Part shown: one piece after another, positions 1 through 11,589 of the stretch
How positions within the stretch are numbered: the first letter of the stretch is position 1
How the letters are laid out: each line of letters opens with the position of its first letter
Origin: Panulirus ornatus
Lineage: Eukaryota; Arthropoda; Malacostraca; Decapoda; Palinuridae
Length of the DNA: 64,000 bases
Assembly: GCF_036320965.1 (NCBI RefSeq)
Contig: NC_092232.1
Location: forward strand, 58,787,035 to 58,851,034
Direction of reading: 5' to 3'
Translations under genes and position numbers: made by a program
Notes under the pieces: generated by a model
Databases searched by the model: none
Told to the model about the DNA's origin: nothing
The model's input: only the letters and a program-made list of their open reading frames with translations

Positions 1-184
1 CATTTTCCATGATGGCTAGGCTAAGATCATTTATCGCTGTCCATGATAACTAAGCTAAGATCATTTATCGCTGTCCATTATAGCTAGGCTAAGATAATTT
101 ATCGCTGTCCTTGATAGCTAGGCTAAGGTCATTTATCGTTGTCCATGATTGCTAGGCTAAGATCATTTATCGTTGTCCATGATA
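1..184. repeat. 34-bp minisatellite, about 5 copies
   Basis: The block around 'ctaagatcatttatcg' recurs at 21, 55, 89, 123 and 157, a constant 34-bp step with a few substitutions. The array is cut by the window edge, so its true length is unknown. No coding potential. Confidence 0.9.
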
Positions 185-531
185 CAATCTGGGCCCAGCC
201 CGAGCTGTAGGGGATAGAAGACCTCCAAGATAATACTAGCCAGACTCTAAGAACATTTAAGATCATAAGAACATTATCCAGTCGTCTTTTACTTATCAGG
301 AAATACGTTTGTATGCAACTCTTAGCTGATAAGAGATGTTTGATCTCTTATCACCCAGAACTCACCACGAGGAGGTGGTTGCATGTCGAGTTCCATAATT
401 TTTTCCCGTTTTAAACAAATATTTTAATTTCCTCTAAAATAAACGTCTATCCCGTTTTAAGATATGTAAAAATAATAATTTCCTCTAAAACAAAGTTGTT
501 ATTGTGAGGTAGATAGTTGAGGAAGGGCACC
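185..531. other. Spacer downstream of the kinase
   Basis: No gene is seen. An AT-rich stretch at about 405-495 holds two imperfect copies of a 'cccgttttaa ... atttcctctaaaa' block. On the minus strand this is the 3' flank of the kinase and may contain its 3' UTR. Confidence 0.5.
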
Positions 532-1386
532 TCATTTCCTGCCCTTCCTCTGGTTCCGTTGGCCCCCTCCTCTGGTACGCCTCCGGCGGACTGACCTCAT
601 CACCTTCTTCAGCTCACCAATAATAAGTGGCAGAGCTGGTCTCTCTGAGGGGTCGCTGTGGGTCGCTGTTTGGTAAAGATCCTGGAGGCTTTCCCGCACA
701 CCCTGCTTCCTGACCAGGATGGACACGTGCCTCATTAGATGCCCAAAAGAGAAGACGTCACTGGCTGGGGAGACCGGCTTGCGCTCCCTGACCTCAGGGG
801 CCAACCACAGGTCAGGAACATTGTACTCAACGCAGCTTCCCTTCTTAACGCTCAAGCCGAAGTCGATGATGTGAAACTCTGGCTTCTCACCCATCGTCAC
901 GGTCACATTCTCGACCTTGACGTCATTATGGACAATGTTTTTCTTATGGATTTCCATCAGCCGACGAGCGACCATGATGGCGGACTCGACCAGTTCCTCG
1001 TCCGACCGACATGTTCTCATGTACTTATCATAAGGCTGGCCAGTGTGGCTTAAGATGATCAGTGGAGGGTTGCGGCACACTGCTCGAAGGAGAGGGGCTC
1101 CTCCAGCCCCAGCCAGTCTCCTGTGAATGTCGGCTTCATCCATAAGACTTTTCGAACTCACTCCGTCCAGAAGGGTTTTGATGACGCAACACGATCCACG
1201 GAACAACACCGTTTCAATCTTGGCGTTGCCTCCCCGACCCACCTCTCTCATAACCACCAGGTCATTCACATCCTTCTGGGTCAACTTTACAACTGGAACA
1301 CTCATTTTGATTCCGGCCTGAGGCGCACTTACCAAATTTTCTTGCCGGAGAGTGTGAGAGGAGATGTTGTCGGTACGGAGTCCCAT
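532..1386 (-). CDS. Single-exon protein kinase, 284 aa
   Basis: Predicted protein kinase that transfers phosphate from ATP to Ser/Thr or Tyr; specificity cannot be read. Seen in order: a glycine loop (VGRGGNAKI), the VIK lysine, an HNDVKVEN catalytic loop in place of HRDLKPEN, DFG, APE and the SDVFSFG helix. All core catalytic residues are present and the domain has the usual length of about 250 aa. A short Arg/Lys/Gly-rich tail follows, which could be a nuclear or nucleic-acid-binding signal. The first ATG (1386) lies about 8 nt after the inferred transcription start; an alternative is the MSVPVV methionine just before the kinase domain. There is no intron. A near-identical second copy lies at 62900-63417, and a one-codon difference between them keeps the frame. 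I do not recognise the subfamily. A retrogene, a mobile-element gene or an endogenised DNA-virus kinase are all possible. Confidence 0.85.
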   Translation of the reverse strand: MGLRTDNISSHTLRQENLVSAPQAGIKMSVPVVKLTQKDVNDLVVMREVGRGGNAKIETVLFRGSCCVIKTLLDGVSSKSLMDEADIHRRLAGAGGAPLLRAVCRNPPLIILSHTGQPYDKYMRTCRSDEELVESAIMVARRLMEIHKKNIVHNDVKVENVTVTMGEKPEFHIIDFGLSVKKGSCVEYNVPDLWLAPEVRERKPVSPASDVFSFGHLMRHVSILVRKQGVRESLQDLYQTATHSDPSERPALPLIIGELKKVMRSVRRRRTRGGGQRNQRKGRK

Positions 1387-1390
1387 CCTC

Positions 1391-1454
1391 AAATGATGAC
1401 ACTTCTCTCGCCGCCGGCCTTATATACCCCTAGGTTATGTGACGTCACATAACC
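1391..1454 (-). promoter_or_regulatory. Kinase core promoter: CRE palindrome, TATA, initiator
   Basis: Read on the minus strand, TATATAAG (1426-1419) lies 32 nt upstream of the A in TCATTTGAG (A at 1394), matching TATA-to-initiator spacing and the arthropod initiator form TCA(G/T)T. Upstream, 1433-1454 is a perfect 22-bp palindrome centred on TGACGTCA, the CREB/ATF site. Transcription starting at 1394 would leave a leader of only about 8 nt before the first ATG. Confidence 0.75.
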
Positions 1455-2329
1455 AGATCTATCCAGATTAAATCCCATACAAATCCGGATATGTAGACGG
1501 ATTCATTTAGTTTTGTTGCGATCATTATTTGATGAAATCTAAAGGTGTCGAAGAAATAGTCAAGATGGCTAGTGGTGTTGATAGTGTAGTGAAGATGGCT
1601 AGAGATGTTGAAGGATCTAAATAGTTTCGAAATACCAATACTTTTTGAATGAATAAATCATCATAAGTACTAATAAGACAAAAACCACTTTGACGAAAAT
1701 TTAGCCATTTTCAAGCATCGAAATAAAAGGATATGAGGTAAATGGCTTTTGGGAAATCATTGTTGAATAGTACACAGTTACTTTCTGAGAACACACACAC
1801 ACACACAAAACTAGAGAACATAGCATGAAATTAGGGCAATATTGTTCAAATATATTCAGAGAAGTAATTTTAAAGTTTATATAAGAGTGGTTGATGAATG
1901 GAATAAGAAGAATGAGGTCATGGTTAAGGCAGACACCATACATAAATCTTACAAGTTGTATAATAGTACAGAATGTTCTAGAGATTTGTCCTGGCGAGTG
2001 TAGAACTCTCTCCTCACACAGTAACAATAGGTAATTACACACTCACAGATTCAGAGGTTATCATGTTGAAGGAGAGGTGAAAACTGAAGATTCAAATCAA
2101 AGAACAATAAGAAGCGTCATGATGAGATGGGAGAGGGAATTGGTGAATTGACAAATATAGTTTAATCTAAAACATGAACGGTAAATCACTTCGAGTGAAG
2201 AAAGTCAAGTGGAAAACATAGAAAATGAAAGACCAAAGAGAAGAATTTTTGATATCTGGGATAACATTTAATGTGAGGAAACACGATTTCACCAAATGAG
2301 CTTTTGTTAACGCTTCTGGTACAGTGTAA
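1455..2329. other. Upstream spacer shared by both kinase copies
   Basis: No gene is seen. The sequence matches about 63486-64000 at high identity, including a short (CA)n at about 1791-1806. ORFs here are antisense or low-complexity. Confidence 0.6.
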
Positions 2330-2496
<167 letters not shown>

Positions 2497-2589
2497 GATA
2501 AACTTTAAGGCTGGCCGGGGTGTACTGGTGATGCCTTTGACCTAAAATATAAGTTCAAGCCCGTAGGCCGACCCTGCACTTAGCTTGAA

Positions 2590-3480
2590 TCCTTTTGTGT
2601 TCACTATAATCTTTTTTACTACATCTCCTCTACTTAATCCCTTTATCTTCACTATGCAGGGCTTATTATAATCTTCACTACAACCTCATCTTCATATGAC
2701 CTTATCTTGACTAAGCTGGTTTCAAGGAAGGCTTTAGATTTTACCCGCTCACACAAACAACGTACTTACACGGGGCCCACGAGTGTAAAACCCCCTCCTA
2801 ATACAGTGCAAATAGATGATTACAAACACCTACACACCACCACCACCACTAACAATACACAGAGAAATAGCCTTTTTGATTGGCTTTGGATCGGCCCTTG
2901 AACGGAGTTTGGAGGATTTGGGGGATCAAGTCAATAAGGTTAAGTTCACTACAACCTCATATTCACTAACGTGAATCTTCACTACTCTAGCTTATTTTCA
3001 CTTAATTATATCTTCACAATACCCTCTTCTTCACTACACCGTTATTTCTAATATACCATCATCATTGTACTCCCTGATGTTCACTAGAAATAGTTCTTAT
3101 CTTCACTACATAATCATTCTGAATAAACTTTACTCCTTGATAACCCTTATCTCTACCACATTCGTATCTTCGCCACAACCTATCTTGACAGTATCCTTAT
3201 CATCACTATACTCTTCCTCACTACACTCTCAACATCACTCTCCTGTTTACCGAACTTAGTTCAAAGTCTGACTTGAACGTAGCTTTGGAAAGTTTGTGTT
3301 CCTCATTGTGTTACCTCCTTATCATCATTGTAAAGGCAATTGTCGCCACTCCCCAACTATATCATTACTTCTTGATGTTCAATACAAAACCTCAACATAT
3401 ACATTCATCTTCACCACAGAATAATTTTCATTGCACCTTAATCTTCATTACTCCTTGTTTCAGCTACATCCGTATCTTCC
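2590..3480. repeat. Degenerate 'ttcactaca'-rich minisatellite region
   Basis: Variants of atcttcactaca / ttcactacaacctcat recur with irregular spacing. The right copy is about 55395-56280, and a small related patch lies at about 28085-28170. Reading frames here are by-products of the repeat. Confidence 0.65.
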
Positions 3481-3532
3481 ATTCATTCTTATATCTTATA
3501 TTAGTTACATCTTTACAATATCTTTATATCTT

Positions 3533-3890
<358 letters not shown>

Positions 3891-3921
3891 TGAAAACAAT
3901 GAATTTCCCAAATAACAAAAA

Positions 3922-3993
3922 TGGAAGCGCCGGGGTTTGAACCCGGGACCTCTCGCATGCCAAGCGAGTGCTCTACCACTGAGCTACGCCCCC
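3922..3993 (-). tRNA. tRNA-Ala (anticodon GGC)
   Basis: 72-nt cloverleaf on the minus strand. The acceptor is GGGGGCG with CGCTTCC (two G-U pairs), the D arm is GCTCAGTGGTAGAGC, the anticodon stem is CTCGC/GCGAG with loop TTGGCAT, and the T arm carries TTCAAAC. GGC is uncommon for eukaryotic tRNA-Ala, where AGC is usual, so this may be a variant or a decaying copy. No intron. Confidence 0.75.
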
Positions 3994-4169
3994 AAGAACA
4001 TATTTTGTGACATAGTATTATATGAAGTACTGAGATTACCACGGCAAAATAGTGTTTGACCGACCGTTGCCGACTAGCCGTCAAAATAACCACAGGGTAA
4101 ATCTCCATGTTGCTGTCGTGTTTTCCTCTCAATTTTCCATGAAGAAATGAGTTTTACTTTTTTATTTCG

Positions 4170-4280
4170 ATGCAATAGACTGGAACTATGTAATAGACTG
4201 GAACTAAATAATAGACTGGAACTAAACAATAGACTGGAACTAAATAATAGACTGGAACTAAGCAATCGACTAGAACTAAG
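4170..4280. repeat. 18-bp minisatellite, about 6 copies
   Basis: 'aatagactggaactaaac' repeats in tandem. The right copy (about 56955-57010) has only 3 units. It is followed at 4281-4480 by a GC-richer block of unknown nature that is conserved in the right copy. Confidence 0.85.
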
Positions 4281-4576
4281 CTGACCTGGTATGAGGTCAG
4301 TGCCCTCATTATCATCCCTGCTAACTACCGGAAGCAGATTAAGTCGTTCCACAACCGATGTCCGGCCCATGTTAACTCTGATGTGCCCAGCAGTTGGAGG
4401 AGGATCGCCAGAAGCTTCTGGAAGATTTCAAGGACGTCTTGGTGGACCTGACCCTTTCAGATAAGGTCGAAAACCCCAATTTATTGTGAAGATCTTCACT
4501 ATAACGTTGGATGAACATACTGAATGTTGCACACATGTGATGCGGACAAAATGAAACAAGAAAAAGACAAAATATA

Positions 4577-4648
4577 TGTCTGGTGTGGGTCTCGAACCCA
4601 CGACCTTAAGTGTGTAAGACTCACGCTCTACCACTGAGCTAACCAGAC
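4577..4648 (-). tRNA. tRNA-Val (anticodon TAC)
   Basis: 72-nt cloverleaf on the minus strand. The acceptor GTCTGGT/ACCAGAC is perfect, the D arm is GCTCAGTGGTAGAGC, the anticodon stem TGAGT/ACTTA encloses loop CTTACAC, and the T arm carries TTCGAGA. It has no intron and no encoded CCA. The right copy is at 57304-57375. Confidence 0.9.
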
Positions 4649-4794
4649 AATAGAAAAATACGTCTGTTTCTTCAATTTGAATTAATGAAAATCTTTGCGA
4701 GGCAGCGTTTAGAAAAGAGAGATGTCTTTGACGAAATTTACTTGCTTGGCTTATTCTTCTGTTCCTCATTATCGAAAGTAAACATACTGATGGA

Positions 4795-5796
<1,002 letters not shown>

Positions 5797-5996
5797 CGTG
5801 CTGTCAGTGGATTGAAGCAAGGCATGTGAAGCGTCTGGGGTAAACCATGGAAAGCTGTGTAGGTATGTATATTTGCGTGTGTGGACGTATGTATATACAT
5901 GTGTATGGGGGGGGGGGTTGGGCCATTTCTTTCGTCTGTTTCCTTGCGCTACCTCGCAAACGCGGGAGACAGCGACAAAGTATAATAAAAATATAT

Positions 5997-6072
<76 letters not shown>

Positions 6073-6303
6073 TTTTTATACTTTGTCGCTGTCTCCCGCG
6101 TCTGCGAGGTAGCGCAAGGAAACAGACGAAAGAAATGGCCCAACCCACCCCCCCCCATACACATGTACATACACACGTCCACACACGCAAATATACATAC
6201 CTACACAGCTTTCCATGGTTTACCCCAGACGCTTCACATGCCTTGCTTCAATCCACTGACAGCACGTCAACCCCTGTATACCACATGACTCCAATTCACT
6301 CTA
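5797..6303. mobile_element. Two LINE 3' ends tail to tail around (AT)n
   Basis: The 3' UTR of the plus-strand LINE (5797-5995) is followed by (AT)n (5999-6063) and then an inverted copy of the same 3' end (about 6076-6303, minus strand). The minus copy reaches just into the last codons of its ORF before truncation. The arms are about 210 bp. The tail contains GCTACCTCGC then AACGCGGGA, a block also found in the SINE tail. Confidence 0.85.
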
Positions 6304-6535
6304 TCCTTGGGGATAGGGGATTAAGAATACTTCCCACGTATTCCCTGCGTGTCGTAGAAGGCGACTAAAAGGGGAGGGAGCGGGGGGCTGGAATTCCTCC
6401 CCTCTCGCTTTTCTTTTTTTTCCAAAAGAAGGAACAGAGGGAGCCAGGTGAGGATATTCCAAAAAAGGCCCAGTCCTCTGTTCTTAACGCTACCTCGCTA
6501 ACGCGGGAAATGGCGAATAGTTTAAAAGAAAGAAA
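6304..6535 (+). mobile_element. Headless SINE (body and tail of the 5S-SINE)
   Basis: It begins at the 'tccttggggatagggg' body junction with no 5S head, runs through 'ttcccacgtattccctgcgt' and 'gaaggaacagagg', and ends in 'cgctacctcgctaacgcggg' plus an AAAG-rich tail. The same headless form occurs at 57597-57843 and a 3' piece at 45950-46085. Confidence 0.8.
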
Positions 6536-6548
6536 AAATAAATATATA

Positions 6549-7022
6549 TATTGGATAGGATCACTATTTTGCACGTGATCAAGTATATTCCTTTGAAGAC
6601 ACGGGGAAAATGAAACATGATAAGTTCCCAAGTGCACTTTCGTGTAAAACTCACATCATCAGGGGAGATACAAGAGAGAAATATAACAGTCAGTTGATAT
6701 ACAACGAAGAGACGTAGCTAGGACGCCATATGGTAAACATGTGATTGTCCAAGACAGACAACAAGCGTATCATAAACTTATTATGTGGACAAGAAGGTGA
6801 ATTGTTTACACATTTTATCAACTTTAAAGTTATCCAATTTGTATAGACCATCACTAATATTAAGATTATAATTCTTTGTGTATTCAGTAATAGAAGATTC
6901 AATTATATTTCTCGTGGTGCTGGAGTTAGAGTTAATAACTGAGATGGCATTATTAACTCTAATTCCAGTACCACGAGAAATATCATTGAATCTTCTATTA
7001 TTAAATACACAAAGAATTATAA
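6549..7022 (-). mobile_element. Penelope-like element 3' end with snap-back
   Basis: On the minus strand the end of a Penelope-like C-terminus (VINSNSSTTRNIIESS ... NYNLNISDGLYKLDNF ... FTFLST, stop) is followed by a 3' region with a hammerhead motif. The 5' breakpoint is an inverted duplication: 6866-6937 and 6951-7022 are reverse complements of about 72 bp with a 13-nt spacer. The right copy (57914-58382) has the same structure, so the event predates the segmental duplication. Confidence 0.8.
6626..6666 (-). ncRNA. Hammerhead ribozyme motif in Penelope tail
   Basis: On the minus strand the core CTGATGA, a short stem II (GTG/CAC), GAAA and a minimal palindromic stem III (AGTGCACT) are followed by the predicted cleavage nucleotide U. 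Stem I is TCCC/GGGA. Type I hammerheads with tiny stem III are known from Penelope-like elements. The terminal U-C contact of stem II is non-canonical, so activity is uncertain. Confidence 0.7.
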
Positions 7023-8032
7023 ACCTTAAAGAAGCAACATGGTGGTTAAAAATAAGCTTTAGGAATGAAGTTTATGAATGGAATATCAGTGAGACGATCC
7101 AAATGACGAATGAATGAGAGCGTAGTCAACATACAATATAAAAGGACATATTATGAATGGCAACCAGGCAAGTAACGGCCCAACTGAATGGAAGGATTTA
7201 AAAGTTCGCGTTATATGACGAATTTTGATAGATTATTCAAATTTCCATTCCAGTTATGAAACTTGATGGTTGTGTTCAGTTCTAGAGACAAAGTTTAAAG
7301 GTTTGTGTTTCAGAGATGAAGCACAAAGGATATCGTTAAATTAAGTGACATTAAAATTTGTCAATTAAGTAAATCATTTTGTACAATAGCTGTAATTTGA
7401 CAGAGTTAAAAGTTCGCATTTTCATTACAATTCTAATTCAAAAGTTTGAGTTTCAATGATGGTTTGCACAAACTTAACGTACATTCAAGTTTTGTGTTTA
7501 TATGACGTATCTTAAAGGACTCTGGTAAAATAACGCAGCTGGAAGGTTTACGTTCAAATGACGGTGTTTAAATGTTTATTGATGAATGGTAGATTTAAAT
7601 GGATAGATTTTAAGTTCGCGTTTTCATGAGCGACTTTAAACCTTGTGGTTGAATGTCACAGTTTAAATGTTGGTATGTACAATGTTGACCAGATGGCGGT
7701 AGTGTGTAGACACAGCCATACCAGGTCGTATTTATCATCATTAAAGTCACCTTCCTTACTTACTTATGGCGGCGATGAAATTCACTGGTTCTTGATTGTG
7801 CACCAATTAACCTATCAGATAATGGTACAATGTTTGCCTGGTGTTGCATATATCACGTCTGTTGTTGAAACACAAGAATGCCAGGTGACTTTGGGAGTGG
7901 ATGATAATATAAAGATCAATATTAATGTGGGAAATCTTGAACCGCCATCACCAGACACAACACATGTTTGGATCTGGCGGGGGGAGGGACTTGCCTGTGA
8001 CGTCACGATGCCCCGCCTCCAGCCTGGCGCCG

Positions 8033-8036
<4 letters not shown>

Positions 8037-8078
<42 letters not shown>
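8037..8078. repeat. (GT)n microsatellite
   Basis: Pure GT run. In the right copy the sequence jumps from this run straight to the unit equivalent to 8858, removing about 750 bp. Confidence 0.9.
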
Positions 8079-8081
<3 letters not shown>

Positions 8082-8188
8082 CTACTTTAATCATTATCAC
8101 GTGAGTCTTTTGAGGAAGGATTTGTACACTCGTGTTGCCCCGTCTCTTAACCTTGTAAGTGTAAAATATGTTTTCACTCCTATGTGCG

Positions 8189-8230
<42 letters not shown>

Positions 8231-8814
8231 ACCTATAATATTATGTAGTATTTTCTTCAGACGGATATCTTACACCTTGATTATAAAAGCCAAAGTAAAA
8301 TGTATAAAAACATATACATATATTTCCACACGTGTAGATATATGTTATGTATTGAAATGTGGCGGAAAAATTCCTTATATATTAACAAACGTGATTGAGG
8401 ACTTAAAGATTCTGGTACAAACATAATGGTTATTGTGATAAATGATTTATTTATGGTAAATATGTATTGTGTTGCATTATAATGGTTGTTCAGAACCAAG
8501 GTTCTTAAACCTGAATCAGTGAAATACTATCAGAAATAGAAAACCTGTTAAACATAAACATTTATATTGATTAACCACAGAATATACTTTTCCTCTGGGT
8601 ATGTAAAAGAAAATACAGTACAGGGAGCTAGTTTGAGGAAGAGTATTTCATATTCTAACAAAATATTTACCTGTAATAGCGTCCCTTATCTTTCGTCATC
8701 ATTTCTTATGTTTACTATCAAGAAATGTCTTTTATGTAACATAAAAATTCTGTCTAGGTATTTGATTAATGGTGTCCAAGGATGAGCTACATGCCACACG
8801 TGGTCAGGTCACAG

Positions 8815-8995
8815 TGATGGTGGTCAGGTCAGTGGGCGGTGTGTGTGTGTGTGTGTGTGTAGCCCCTGGGTTCATGTTGGCCACAGCCACCTACCGGCCG
8901 GTGGTCAGGTCAGTGGGCGGTGTGTGTGTGTGTGTGTGTGTGTAGCCCCTGGTTTCATGTTGGCTACAGCCACCCACCGGCCAGCCGGGCGGTAG
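8815..8995. repeat. About 79-bp tandem unit with internal (GT)n, 2 copies
   Basis: The unit is 'ggtggtcaggtcagtgggcg', then (GT)n, then 'tagcccctgggttcatgttg' and 'ccacagccacc'. The right copy (about 59395-59642) has three units, so copy number has changed since the duplication. Confidence 0.85.
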
Positions 8996-9420
8996 TTTAT
9001 AACTAAGACTGGTAGTTTCACATGCCACTTGGAGTGTCCCTCACTACAGAACTTGAGCAGCTCTTATCCTGAGGTGGAGCAGTTGATCCTCTCCACCAGG
9101 CTGGTACACTTGGTCTGCACCAGGTGGCTCCCTCCTGGTCATCCTGAGTGGTTGGTTGCTGTGTTGGATTTAATGACCATTGACTTGTGAAGGTCATTAG
9201 ACCAGCCATCATTTGATCATCTGATAAAACATGAAGCAACGCCAAATATTACATGATCCACCTAAACTATTGAGAATGATGAAGTCTGATATTGTTACGT
9301 TACGTCATCCAATCTTGCCACTCACATGTTACGGTAATCACGACTACATACATAGTATTGTTACGACTGATATTACTGTATGTACTGTAGTAAAGTACTG
9401 TGTTTATGTGGATAACATGT

Positions 9421-11373
9421 GGACGTCAGAGGAGGCAAGAGCATCATCAGAGACAAATTCTCTATTCTATGTTATATCCTCAATTTTGTCTGCGGTGATC
9501 AACACAATTTATCCACCAAGATATTATCTTGCTCTTTCTTTCCATCATTCTTTAGTATTAAAGATTTTGTTCTCTCAAGCAAGATAGAATTTATCAATAA
9601 TTTTTAATGTTATCTTGGGTCCAGGTAATGTTAGGTAGCGGTCATACAAGTTGTCCATGACCTTCATCATGTGGGTTGGGAAGGAGTCAGGAGGTGTGGC
9701 GTTGTACTCGGTGTACCACTTGCCAAGTTGGTCACTGTGTATACCATGGAAGTTGCAGGGGAATCATCAGTCTGTATGTTAACAATTAGGTTGAGCAAAT
9801 AACACTTGGCCTCAGTGAAGGTAGAATGTTTTCCCACCAGACTGCATCCATTAATACGACTTAGATCAGAAGATCTAGCCTTAGGTAATTTGTTAGATCG
9901 AGATTATCAAAGCCTTTCATCATTTTTAATCTTTGTACTTCGTGACCATCTCTGTTTTAAGTTGTTACGTTGACGTATGATGAATCTAATATGGAGAACA
10001 AATTTAGGAGGAAACCTGGCAAAGCTACATATGAGTGATTTTACCGTTTGCAAGTAAACTACGATTTTGTAAAAACGAATAGCATCTATGTTGTGTATAG
10101 AAAACGTAACTCCTTAGCTGCATTCTCTATGAATGTCATCAAAAGTAAAACATAGACAAGGGAAGGAATGAGGCTTGACGATACGAAACATCACTCAATC
10201 GTGTCCTGCCTGCCCAGACCCTACCTCGCCACACCACTGGCCATAACTTCATCAACACATTGCTTACTACGTCAAGGTCATCCACACATTTTGCCTGGCT
10301 TGAACAACCGCTTGGCATTCATGAACCGCTGAATGTTTACACTTTCTGATTATCTGTAGCAGCTGATGCAGTTGCAAGATAGACTATTAAACCATTTTCT
10401 TACAATACTCGCTGGTAAGGAGACAATTTTCACAAAACACAGAGGTAACACTGCCTAAGAAACGGGCTTAAGAACAATTGTACGAACATAGGGTCACATT
10501 GGTATATCCACAAGGCACCAGTGGTCTGGGTGGCCTGAAATAGATTTGGGACCAAGAAGGATGATGGGTGTAGGGAGTAAACCTACCACAGACCATCATT
10601 AATTATGAAGAGTTGACAATGGTTACCTCCAGCCATAATCTATAAATCAATAGACAAATGTTAATGCAAACAAAGCAAGAATTAAACAAGCAGGAAACAC
10701 AATCCAATGTACCATTTCACGATAGTTATGTCAATTTGTCGCATCTGTTGACTACCTGACGTGGTCTTACGTCTCACCTTTAGTAACGTCTGCGAATTTC
10801 GTTGTAGTGAAACTCATGCGACCCGAGAGTCAATGTTAGTGATACACAAGAGGAAGAAATACAACTCCGAAGGTATAAAACAGTTGTGGACACACCAAAC
10901 GCTTGACAAATATTCCTTAGTGGATGACAGAAAACACAAAGAGGTCGTCCTTGTAAACTTATGATGAGGTTTGCTTGAAGAGTCTCCCTTCGTCATCGTC
11001 GTCCACAGTGTCCAGGTGCAGCCAGGGTCGTCATCATGTTGGACGTCCTCAGTGTCCAGGTGCAGCCAGGGTCGTCATCATGTTGGACGTCCCCAGTGTC
11101 CAGGTGCAGCCAGGGTCGTCATCATGTTGGACGTCCCCAGTGTCCAGGTGCAGCCAGGGTCGTCATCATGCTGCCCGTCTCTGCATCGCCTGATCCGTGG
11201 TGCACCACCGGTGGGTCGGTGGCTGTCGTGACATGGTAATGTTACCGTCATATTCCGCGTCTCATCTCACGTCTGTCCAGGTGGGCTAAGCTCGTCTGGT
11301 CTGAATGAACCATATACAAGTAAGGCGTATCGCTGTTGTGAGTCTCAGTACATATGGAGGGAATATGGTTGTG

Positions 11374-11378
<5 letters not shown>
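9421..11378. other. Left-specific spacer
   Basis: No gene is seen. It has no counterpart in the right copy, where about 480 bp of different sequence (60050-60530) occupies the same interval. Confidence 0.5.
11008..11183. repeat. 44-bp minisatellite, 4 copies
   Basis: 'gtgtccaggtgcagccaggg' plus 'tcgtcatcatgttggacgtc' recurs at 11008, 11052, 11096 and 11140. It is open in several frames only because the unit lacks stops. Confidence 0.9.

Positions 11379-11418
<40 letters not shown>
11379..11418. repeat. (CT)n microsatellite at a contig end
   Basis: TC run ending directly at the N gap; the assembly probably broke in this repeat. Confidence 0.9.
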
Positions 11419-11518
11419 NNNNNNNNNNNNNNNNNNNNNNNNNNNNNNNNNNNNNNNNNNNNNNNNNNNNNNNNNNNNNNNNNNNNNNNNNNNNNNNNNN
11501 NNNNNNNNNNNNNNNNNN
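11419..11518. other. Assembly gap, 100 N
   Basis: Exactly 100 N, a standard placeholder for a gap of unknown size. Sequence resumes at 11519 in register with 60531 of the right copy. Confidence 0.99.
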
Positions 11519-11539
11519 AGATCTTCACATAACAGTTGT

Positions 11540-11589
<50 letters not shown>

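Larger units (their letters stand above)
7030..9420. other. Spacer conserved between the two large copies
   Basis: No gene is supported. Open frames such as 7645-8238 end in (GT)n or (CA)n and show no recognisable domain; they are open mainly because the two copies are nearly identical. About 8360-8525 is an inverted relative of about 47030-47205. A TGACGTCAC motif lies near 7999. Confidence 0.5.

Noticed and set aside
1335..1350. GTAAGT donor and CCTCAG acceptor within the kinase 5' region (minus strand)
   Set aside because: They would define a 14-nt intron, below any workable size; the frame is open through it.
7645..8238. 197-codon ORF, repeated at 59006-59662
   Set aside because: Conservation reflects the segmental duplication as a whole; no domain, and it ends in GT-encoded CVCV repeats.
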